Origin: CAYLZO01 sp964387775
GTDB taxonomy: Bacteria; Chloroflexota; Anaerolineae; JAAYZQ01
DNA: 20,177 bases
NCBI GenBank assembly: GCA_964387775.1
Contig: CAYLZO010000076.1
Location: 1 to 20,177, forward strand
Direction of reading: 5' to 3'
This document shows, in pieces, positions 14,305 to 20,177 of the stretch; position 1 is the stretch's first letter; the number at the start of each line of letters is the position of its first letter. The notes beneath the pieces are model-generated. The model did no database searches, had not been told where the DNA came from, and saw nothing but the letters and a program-made list of their open reading frames with translations. Both the position numbers and the translations under genes were made by a program.

Positions 14305-16071
14305 ATGCTAAAAACCCACAATTGCGGCGAACTACAAATCGAACACGCCGGCCAGGTCGTGACCCTGGCCGGCTGGGTGCACCGCTATCGGAGTCACGGC
14401 GGCGTGCTCTTTATCAACCTGCGCGACCGCTCCGGCATCGTCCAGGTCACCTTTGACCAGGACACGGCGCCGAACGCCCACGCCATCGCCGACCAGGCCC
14501 GCAACGAGTGGGTGCTCCAGGTGGAGGGCCAGGCCCGGGTGCGACCCGAGGGCACCGAAAACCTCGACATGGCCACCGGCCGGGTGGAGGTCGTTGCCAC
14601 TGAGGCCGTCATCCTCAACCGGGCCAAGACCCCGCCCTTTTACATCGACCGCGAGGCCGGCGAGGCCGAGGTCCTGCGCCTCAAGTACCGCTATCTCGAC
14701 CTGCGCCGCGAGCGGATGAAGGACAACATCGTCCTGCGGCACCGCGTCGTCAAGTTCATCCGCGATTTTCTCGACGAGCGACGCTTTGTCGAGATCGAGA
14801 CGCCCATCTTGACCAAGAGCACGCCCGAGGGTGCCCGCGACTATTTGGTGCCCAGCCGTACCCATCCGGGCCGCTTCTTTGCCCTGCCCCAGTCGCCCCA
14901 ACAGCTCAAGCAGTTGCTCATGGTCGCCGGGTTCGAGCGCTACTTCCAGATCGCCCGCTGCTTCCGCGACGAGGACCTGCGTGGCGACCGCCAGCCCGAG
15001 TTCACCCAGCTCGACCTGGAGATGAGCTTCGTCGAGCGGGAGGACGTCATGCAGCTCATCGAAGAGATGTACACCCGCATCATCGAGGAGCTGAGCGACA
15101 AGCGGCTGCTTTTCAAACCCTTTCCTCGCCTGAGCTACCACGAGGCCCTGGACCGCTTTGGCAAGGACAAGCCCGACCTGCGCTTTGGCATGGAGCTGGT
15201 CGACGTGAGCGATCTCGTCGCCGACGAGGATTTTGCCATCTTTCGCCGCGTCGTGGCCGCTGGCGGGCAGGTCAAGGGCCTGCGTGCCGAGGGCTTGGGC
15301 GACTACAGCCGGCGCCAGATCGACGAGCTGGCCGATTTCGTCCAGAACCACGGCGCCAAGGGTCTGGCCTGGCTGGCCGTACAGGAAGATGGCGTGCGCT
15401 CCTCCTTTGCCAAGTTCCTGCAAGACGAGACCGTAGCCGCCATCGTCGAGCGCCTGAAGGGCGAGCCGGGCGACCTGCTGCTCTTTGTCGCCGACGAGCC
15501 GGCCATCGTCGCCGAGTCGCTGGGCCGCCTGCGCGTCGAGCTGGGCGAGCGCCTGGGCCTGCGGGACAAGGATGTGCTGGCCATGGTCTGGATCGTGGAC
15601 TGGCCGCTCTTTGGCTGGAATGCCGACGAGGAGCGCTGGGACCCGCACCACCACCTCTTTACCGCGCCCGTGCCCGACGACATCCCCTTGCTCGACACCG
15701 ATCCCGGCGCCGTCCGCAGCCAGCAGTACGACCTGGCCTGCAACGACTACGAGATCGCCGGTGGCAGCATCCGTATCCACCAGCGGGAGGTTCAGGAGAA
15801 GGTCTTTGAGCTGATCGGCCTCGACGTGGAGGACGCCAAGGAAAAGTTCGGCCACATGCTGGAGGCCTTCGAGTACGGCACACCGCCCCACGGCGGCATC
15901 GCGCTGGGGATCGAGCGCTTTGTCATGCTCCTGGCCGGTGCGCCCAACATCCGCGAGGTGATGGCCTTTCCCAAAACCCAGACCGCGTCCGATCCCATGG
16001 TCGGCGCGCCGTCGCCCGTGGACGAACAGCAGCTGCGCGATCTGCACATCCAGGTCATCCCACCCGAGTAG
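14305..16071 (+). CDS. aspS: Aspartyl-tRNA synthetase, bacterial type, probably non-discriminating
   Basis: 588 residues, normal for bacterial AspRS. It ligates Asp to tRNA-Asp in the cytosol. The N-terminal OB-fold anticodon domain covers about 1-105. The class II core contains ETPILTKSTPEGARDYLVPS, motif 2 with CFRDEDLRGDRQPEFTQLDL (about 219-238), and motif 3 GGIALGIERF with R538. The bacterial GAD insertion lies between (about 285-420). Residues H31 (RYRSHGG) and G83 (RPEGTEN) match the pair reported for the non-discriminating Pseudomonas aeruginosa enzyme; discriminating enzymes have Leu and Lys there. It therefore probably also charges tRNA-Asn with Asp for later amidation by GatCAB. 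GGAGG at 14295-14299 supports the ATG. It is monocistronic, behind its own promoter and a structured leader. Confidence 0.96.
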   Translation: MLKTHNCGELQIEHAGQVVTLAGWVHRYRSHGGVLFINLRDRSGIVQVTFDQDTAPNAHAIADQARNEWVLQVEGQARVRPEGTENLDMATGRVEVVATEAVILNRAKTPPFYIDREAGEAEVLRLKYRYLDLRRERMKDNIVLRHRVVKFIRDFLDERRFVEIETPILTKSTPEGARDYLVPSRTHPGRFFALPQSPQQLKQLLMVAGFERYFQIARCFRDEDLRGDRQPEFTQLDLEMSFVEREDVMQLIEEMYTRIIEELSDKRLLFKPFPRLSYHEALDRFGKDKPDLRFGMELVDVSDLVADEDFAIFRRVVAAGGQVKGLRAEGLGDYSRRQIDELADFVQNHGAKGLAWLAVQEDGVRSSFAKFLQDETVAAIVERLKGEPGDLLLFVADEPAIVAESLGRLRVELGERLGLRDKDVLAMVWIVDWPLFGWNADEERWDPHHHLFTAPVPDDIPLLDTDPGAVRSQQYDLACNDYEIAGGSIRIHQREVQEKVFELIGLDVEDAKEKFGHMLEAFEYGTPPHGGIALGIERFVMLLAGAPNIREVMAFPKTQTASDPMVGAPSPVDEQQLRDLHIQVIPPE

Positions 16072-16080
16072 TGGCTACAC

Positions 16081-16120
16081 TTGACCGATGAGGGCGGGAT
16101 TACCCACCCCCATCAGTCAA
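16081..16120. terminator. Hairpin after aspS
   Basis: TTGAC (16081-16085) pairs with GTCAA (16116-16120), continuing through GATG/CATC and a G-run against a C-run. It starts 9 bp after the stop. There is no T-run, so it is either a weak terminator or a 3'-end stabilising hairpin. Confidence 0.45.
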
Positions 16121-16152
16121 CTTACCTGCGCCTGACGCATAAAACCGTAGAC

Positions 16153-16181
16153 TTGCGCGTTTCTGAGTTTTGTGCTAAGAT
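16153..16181 (+). promoter_or_regulatory. Promoter of the 6S-like RNA
   Basis: TTGCGC (16153-16158), a 17-bp spacer and TAAGAT (16176-16181). Predicted start at about 16188. Confidence 0.65.
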
Positions 16182-16187
16182 GGCAGA

Positions 16188-16373
16188 TGATGAATCCCTG
16201 CTGTGTGCGTGATGTCTGGAGAGAGGTTTGAGCCAACACCCGTACAAAGGGAGTCGAACTCCAGAGGGGATGCGATAGCCCCATAGAGGGCAAGGCAACA
16301 ACCGATGGGTAGACACCCACTTGCTTTGAGAGGTTCAAAGCCAACAGGGCACACGGCACAGCGGGGTTATCAG
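16188..16373 (+). ncRNA. ssrS: Probable 6S RNA
   Basis: A non-coding stretch of about 185 nt lies between a promoter and a terminator and folds back end to end, as 6S RNA does. Near the 5' end AATCCC and GCTGTG (16193-16207) pair with CACAGC and GGGGTT near the 3' end (about 16357-16369), forming a closing stem. Then come a less paired central zone and long inner arms, with GGTTTGAGCC (from about 16228) on the 5' side and GGTTCAAAGCC (from about 16333) on the 3' side. Length, the closing-stem/central-bubble layout and its own transcription unit fit 6S RNA, which binds the housekeeping RNA polymerase holoenzyme in stationary phase. It does not fit tmRNA, RNase P RNA or SRP RNA. The assignment rests on reading by eye, and the ends are approximate. 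Confidence 0.65.
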
Positions 16374-16407
16374 AAACCACCGGGTTGGAGACGATCCGGT
16401 GGTTTTT
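16374..16407 (+). terminator. Rho-independent terminator of the 6S-like RNA
   Basis: AAACCACCGG (16374-16383) pairs perfectly with CCGGTGGTTT (16396-16405) around a 12-base loop, and the run of five T (16403-16407) closes it. Confidence 0.88.
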
Positions 16408-16434
16408 CCTTGTAGATGGCACCGTGTGACGCTC

Positions 16435-16457
16435 CGGCTGGATGGCACGTCCAGCCG
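16435..16457. repeat. Palindrome upstream of the GH2 gene
   Basis: CGGCTGGA (16435-16442) and TCCAGCCG (16450-16457) form a perfect eight-base-pair stem with a seven-base loop. It could be an operator or an RNA hairpin in the leader of the glycosidase gene. I see no convincing promoter between 16408 and 16531; the rest of that gap holds nothing recognisable. Confidence 0.5.
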
Positions 16458-16531
16458 CCGGGCGAACCAGCAAGCATCCTTGGGGCCGCCGCGAGCCACA
16501 CGCGCCATCTTGTCACCCGAAGGGAAGAAAC

Positions 16532-18802
16532 ATGCCCCGTCGAATCTTGGACTTGAACGGCGACGACTGGCGGCTCGGACAGGCCCCGGACGGCGCCGAC
16601 CCCCACGGCGCGGACTGGCAGGAGCTGGGCCGCATCGCCGACTGGCTGCCGGCGACCGTGCCCGGCAACGTCCGCGCCGACCTGCTGCGCGCCGGCCGCC
16701 TGCCCGACCTCCACCACGACCGCCAGACCGAGGCCGCCCAATGGGTGGATGACCACTGCTGGTGGTTGGTGCGCGACGTGGCCCTGCCCCTCGCCCCCGG
16801 CGAGCGGGTGCACCTGGTGTTGCGCGGCGTCGATTACGTCAGCGACCTCTTTGTCAACGGCCACCACCTGGGCCGCCACGAGGGCATGTTCTCGCCCCAG
16901 GTCCACGAGCTGACGGACCTGTTGGGCGGCGAGAACCGGCTGGCGGTGCGCATCCTGGGCTCCCGCTGGCTGCCCCGCGACCGCAGCAGCCCCTGGGAAA
17001 AGCTCCTGAACCACGTCGAGGGACGCGCCAGCGGCTTGCCCGGCCGCTTTCCCCACCGCCGCGACACCCTCAAGTGCCAGATGGGCTTTGGCTGGGATTT
17101 CGCCCCGGCCCTGCGGACCATGGGCCTCTGGGACGACGTCTATGCCGTCGTGGGCCGGGGCGTGTTCATCAGCGACGTGGTGGCGAGGCAGCAGCAGGCC
17201 GGCGAAGAGGTGGGGCTCGACGTCAAGATCGACCTGGACGCGGACCAGGCCCGGACCGCTTGCCTACGCTGCACGCTGACGGGCGAGACCTTTGGCGCCG
17301 AGCCGCTGGTCGCCGAGCGCCGGGTCGCCCTGAGCCCCGGCGTGAGCCAGCACGCAGTCCAACTCTCCATCCCCGAGCCGCGGCTGTGGTGGCCCTGGGA
17401 TCACGGGCGCCCCGACCTCTACCGCCTGGAGGTCGAGGCCTGGGACGAGGCGGGCCGTCTCGACGCCTGCTCCCGGACCATCGGCCTGCGTACGGTGGCG
17501 CTCGACGGCTGGACGTTGCGCGTCAATGGCCGGCGCGTCTATGCCCGGGGCGCCAACTGGGTGCAGGCCGACGTCTTGCCCGGCCGCGTCACCGCCGCCG
17601 ACTACCTGGCGTTGCTGACCCTGGCCCGCGAGGCGAATGCCAACATGCTGCGCATGTGGGGCGGCGGCCTCCGCGAAAAACGCGCCTTCTACGACCTCTG
17701 TGACCGGCTGGGCATCCTGGTCTGGCAGGAGTTCCCGGTGGCCTGCGCCTTTATCACTCGCTACCCGCGCGCGCCCGAGTTCCTGGCGCTGGCCGAAGCG
17801 GAAGCCCGGGCCATCGTCCGTGACCTGCGGCAGCATCCCAGCCTGGCCCTCTGGTGTGGCGGCAACGAGTTCAGCCCCCGGCGCAACGCACCCCTGGTGG
17901 CCGCCCTGGCGCGGGCCGTCGCCGCCGAGGACCCGGCGCGCCCTTTCCTGCCCGCCTCGCCCACCGGCGGCGACAGCCACAACTGGCACGTCTGGCATCG
18001 CTTTCAGCCGCCCACGGCCTACCTCGAGGACGAGGCCCAGTTTGCCAGCGAGTTCGGCCTCCAGGCCCCGCCCGACGCGGCGACGCTCCGCCGTTTCATC
18101 TCGGCCGACGAGCTCTGGCCGCCGGGGCCGTCGTGGACCTACCACGGCGCCGGCCTGGCCAAGCTGTGGCGCTACGCCCGCCCCTTCCTGCCCGTGGGGC
18201 AAGCTTCCAACTTGCCCCACGAGGCGTTCATAGAGGCTGGCCAGCGCGCCCAGGCCCACGGGCTCCAGATCGCCATCGAGCACTACCGGCGGGGCAAGGC
18301 GCAGGGAAACGGCGGCGTGCTGCTCTGGCAGCTTAACGAGCCGTGGCCGGCCATCTCCTGGGCCATCGTCGATTTCTATCGTCAGCCCAAGCCGGCCTAC
18401 GAGACCGTCAAGCGGCTGCTCAACCCGCTGCTGGTCAGCGTGGACTATGCGCGGGGGCACTACCGGCCCGGCGACCGGCTCCGTGGCGACGTGTGGATCG
18501 TCAACGACCGGGCCAAAGACCTGCCCGGCTGTGAGCTAGAGGTCACACTTCAGGCGGGGGACGGGCGGCCGGCCGAGCGGCTGGCCCAAGCCGTAGACGT
18601 GGCTGCCGACTCGGCGCGCGTCGCCGCGTGCCTGGACTGGCCGCTGCCGCCCGGCGGCGGCTGGCGGCTGGCTTGCCGGCTGGCCCTGGGCGATCAGCTT
18701 CTGTCAGAGAACGAGTACGACCTGACCGTCTACGACGACGTGCAGCCCACGTGGCGCCAGCGGCTGCGGGCCTGGCTCACCGACCGGTTGCTGCCAGAAT
18801 AG
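16532..18802 (+). CDS. Glycoside hydrolase family 2, beta-mannosidase-like
   Basis: 756 residues, cytosolic (no signal peptide). It probably removes terminal beta-mannose from oligosaccharides or N-glycan cores. Domain order is typical: N-terminal jelly-roll (about 1-180, LPATVPGNVRADLLRAGRLPD), Ig-like domain (about 200-325), TIM barrel (about 330-640), and a C-terminal beta domain. Barrel hallmarks are RGANWVQADVLPGR, RMWGGGLRE, WQEFPVACA, WCGGNEF with acid/base E446, and FASEFGLQ with nucleophile E507. The 61-residue gap between the two glutamates is about 30 shorter than in well-studied relatives (E462/E555 in Bacteroides BtMan2A), and the whole protein is shorter than the usual 820 or more. 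ATG 16532 follows AAGGGAAG (16520-16527). The reading frame extends 30 codons upstream without family features. It ends 4 bp from the opposing dipeptidase gene. Confidence 0.87.
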   Translation: MPRRILDLNGDDWRLGQAPDGADPHGADWQELGRIADWLPATVPGNVRADLLRAGRLPDLHHDRQTEAAQWVDDHCWWLVRDVALPLAPGERVHLVLRGVDYVSDLFVNGHHLGRHEGMFSPQVHELTDLLGGENRLAVRILGSRWLPRDRSSPWEKLLNHVEGRASGLPGRFPHRRDTLKCQMGFGWDFAPALRTMGLWDDVYAVVGRGVFISDVVARQQQAGEEVGLDVKIDLDADQARTACLRCTLTGETFGAEPLVAERRVALSPGVSQHAVQLSIPEPRLWWPWDHGRPDLYRLEVEAWDEAGRLDACSRTIGLRTVALDGWTLRVNGRRVYARGANWVQADVLPGRVTAADYLALLTLAREANANMLRMWGGGLREKRAFYDLCDRLGILVWQEFPVACAFITRYPRAPEFLALAEAEARAIVRDLRQHPSLALWCGGNEFSPRRNAPLVAALARAVAAEDPARPFLPASPTGGDSHNWHVWHRFQPPTAYLEDEAQFASEFGLQAPPDAATLRRFISADELWPPGPSWTYHGAGLAKLWRYARPFLPVGQASNLPHEAFIEAGQRAQAHGLQIAIEHYRRGKAQGNGGVLLWQLNEPWPAISWAIVDFYRQPKPAYETVKRLLNPLLVSVDYARGHYRPGDRLRGDVWIVNDRAKDLPGCELEVTLQAGDGRPAERLAQAVDVAADSARVAACLDWPLPPGGGWRLACRLALGDQLLSENEYDLTVYDDVQPTWRQRLRAWLTDRLLPE

Positions 18803-18806
18803 CCCT

Positions 18807-19973
18807 CTACTTTTTGCCCCAACCCTCCCGCAGGACGCGCAGGACGTTGCCGCCCCAGATTTTCTGGATCGCGTCCAGGCCGTAGCCCTCGGCCACCAGG
18901 CGCTGGGTGAGCTTGGGAAGCTGCGAGGCGTTGGGCAGGTCGTCGGGCGGGTCGGTAAAGCCGTCAAAGTCGGTGCCGACAGCCACGTGCTCGACGCCGG
19001 CCACGTTGACCAAATGCTCCAGCGTGCGGGCGATAAAATTCAGGCCGCGTTTGGTCTCGTGGGGCATCAGCCAGTAGTTCATAAAGATGACGCCCACCAC
19101 CCCGCCCGTCTCGGCGATCTTGAGGAGTTCCCAGTCCTTCAGGTTGTAGGGGCTGGGGTTGACCTCGTAGGCGCCGACGTGGGAGGCGATGATGGGCAAG
19201 CGATTGCCGACGATGTCATAGATGCGTGCGCGGGCCGGCGGCGTGCAGTGGACGACGTCGAGGATCATGCCCAGTTCGACCATCTTTTCCACGACCTGCT
19301 CGCCAAAGGGCTTGAGGCCCAGGGCCACGTTGCGGTCGCCCTGAAAACAGCCCAGGGTCTGCACGCTCTCGGGGAAGGGAAAGACCGGGTGCACGGCCTC
19401 GTTCTCGTAAAAGTGGGCTAGGGTGAGGTAGGCCACGCCCCGGTCGAAAAGGCGTTGCACGTTGTCGAGGTCCCCGTCCAGGCTGTGGGCGCCCTCTACG
19501 TTGTGCACCACGGCGATGGGCCGCTCCCCGTCCTGGGCCAGCAGCGCGTCCAGCTCGCGCACCGAGCAGACTATCTGGGCCAGGGGCTGGCCCGTCTCCA
19601 GGTTGCGCCCGGCGCGAACCTGCCCCTCCATGGCATCGAGCATTTCTATCGTCACGTCAAAATAGGGCCGGTTGAAGACCTTTTTCCAGGTCGAGCGCAG
19701 GGCGTAGCGCAGCAGCCGCAGATAGCGGCATTCGTCGAGGACGCCCTTCTCCGGCGCATAGATTGTGGAGAGGAGCACGTCCAGTCCACCTTGCCGCAGA
19801 TTGGCAAAGTCGGTACGTATTCCAAAGGGATCAAAGGCCCGTCCGGCCCGGACGGGCGAGGTGAGCAGCCGCTTGAAAAGCGAGACCTTGAGGGCAGGAT
19901 GCGCGTGCAAGTCTGTGACGGTGGCCTGGTGAAAGTGAACGTGTTCCCAATCGAGCTGTTCGTTGGTCCGCAT
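18807..19973 (-). CDS. M19 family (membrane dipeptidase-like) metallopeptidase, divergent
   Basis: 388 residues, read leftwards from ATG 19973 with GGAGG just upstream on that strand. Family M19 zinc dipeptidases (renal dipeptidase fold) cleave dipeptides, some with D-residues. Likely active-site elements are TDLHAHP (H23, H25), VVHNVEGAHSLDG with the bridging Glu, LDVVH, ASHVGAYEV, and VGTDFDGF with the catalytic-region Asp. Two differences from renal dipeptidase stand out: the first motif is H-x-H, not H-x-D, and the Arg before Asn in the substrate-binding stretch appears to be Tyr (SPYNLKD). There is no signal peptide or membrane anchor, so it is cytosolic. The C-terminal IWGGNVLRVLRE is typical of the family. 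It is convergent with the GH2 gene and has its own promoter. Confidence 0.85.
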   Translation of the reverse strand: MRTNEQLDWEHVHFHQATVTDLHAHPALKVSLFKRLLTSPVRAGRAFDPFGIRTDFANLRQGGLDVLLSTIYAPEKGVLDECRYLRLLRYALRSTWKKVFNRPYFDVTIEMLDAMEGQVRAGRNLETGQPLAQIVCSVRELDALLAQDGERPIAVVHNVEGAHSLDGDLDNVQRLFDRGVAYLTLAHFYENEAVHPVFPFPESVQTLGCFQGDRNVALGLKPFGEQVVEKMVELGMILDVVHCTPPARARIYDIVGNRLPIIASHVGAYEVNPSPYNLKDWELLKIAETGGVVGVIFMNYWLMPHETKRGLNFIARTLEHLVNVAGVEHVAVGTDFDGFTDPPDDLPNASQLPKLTQRLVAEGYGLDAIQKIWGGNVLRVLREGWGKK

Positions 19974-20001
19974 GCTATCCTCCGTCCTATAAAATTCGCC
20001 G

Positions 20002-20016
20002 AGGTGCCTGGCACCT
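20002..20016. repeat. 15-bp palindrome AGGTGC-N3-GCACCT, copy 2
   Basis: AGGTGCCTGGCACCT in the 5' leader of the dipeptidase gene. The arms are identical to those of the copy at 14148-14162; only the three loop bases differ. Confidence 0.7.
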
Positions 20017-20082
20017 GAGAGCCGAAACATCCTGCCTGTACTAAAAGGATCAACGCCTGTTGCAGGCCGGCGAGACACCTGC

Positions 20083-20111
20083 ATCATAACACAACCGGAC
20101 CGAAAGGTCAA
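20083..20111 (-). promoter_or_regulatory. Sigma70-type promoter of the M19 dipeptidase gene
   Basis: On the minus strand TTGACC (20111-20106), a 17-bp spacer and TATGAT (20088-20083). The start would be near 20076, giving a leader of about 100 nt to ATG 19973. The remaining bases 20112-20177 show no recognisable feature. Confidence 0.7.
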
Positions 20112-20177
20112 ATTCCAGGCTATTGTTATCATGTCTGTCACCTTTTTACGGCCAGAAGCGATCACCTCCGGCTGGCG

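Noticed and set aside
14332..16047. 571-codon minus-strand open frame opposite aspS
   Set aside because: Antisense shadow of a certain synthetase gene; no motif, no ribosome site.
16188..16373. RNase P RNA, tmRNA or SRP RNA
   Set aside because: I see none of their conserved cores (no GAGGAAAGTC, no Ala-tRNA-like ends, no SRP GGAA apical domain), and the length and foldback suit 6S RNA better.
16442..16531. Upstream in-frame start for the GH2 gene
   Set aside because: The 30 extra codons run through a palindrome and give unrelated residues. ATG 16532 has a good ribosome site and begins the domain correctly.
19455..20018. Plus-strand open frame opposite the M19 gene
   Set aside because: The minus strand has family motifs, a ribosome site and a promoter; the plus frame has none.

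Overview
The window is a GC-rich, densely coded stretch of bacterial chromosome. The gene set suggests a Chloroflexota bacterium of the Anaerolineae/Caldilineae type: branched-chain amino-acid ABC permeases, tandem M42 aminopeptidases, PD40 and TPR proteins with Pro/Thr-rich linkers, a non-discriminating-type AspRS, GTG and TTG starts, and palindromic or heptameric intergenic repeats. The phylum is an inference from gene style; no rRNA gene is present. All protein genes but the last are on the + strand.

Layout. (1) 90-2768: two branched-chain amino-acid ABC permeases, livH (with an unusual internal insertion) and livM, preceded by a 7-bp tandem array and closed by a strong terminator. Their ATPases and binding protein are not in the window. 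(2) 3053-4735: an ABC1/UbiB-family atypical kinase with its own sigma70-type promoter, downstream of a 133-bp imperfect inverted-repeat element. (3) 4736-5086: a consensus promoter into whose -10 box a 173-bp MITE-like palindrome has inserted, leaving a perfect 8-bp target duplication. (4) 5087-10951: a tight seven-gene run of three M42 aminopeptidase paralogues, a two-TM zinc-ribbon protein, a small TPR protein, a nuclease/lamin-tail lipoprotein and a prepilin peptidase. (5) 11177-14057: a two-gene unit, a membrane-anchored PD40 propeller protein and a protein built of nine 49-residue helical repeats. (6) 14305-16071: aspS, behind a promoter that overlaps the previous terminator and a long palindromic leader. 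(7) 16188-16407: a probable 6S RNA with its own promoter and terminator. (8) 16532-18802: a GH2 beta-mannosidase-like enzyme, converging 4 bp apart on (9) 18807-19973 (-), a divergent M19 dipeptidase with its own promoter.

Functional reading (inference): much of the window concerns use of peptides, sugars and nucleic acid, namely amino-acid import, aminopeptidases, a dipeptidase, a surface nuclease and a beta-mannosidase. This fits a heterotroph recycling biomass. The most unusual signals are not protein families. They are two different in-phase heptamer arrays, each ending exactly one base before a Shine-Dalgarno, and the MITE-like insertion that duplicated the TATAAT of an otherwise perfect promoter. 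I see no CRISPR array, tRNA, rRNA, integrase or transposase gene.
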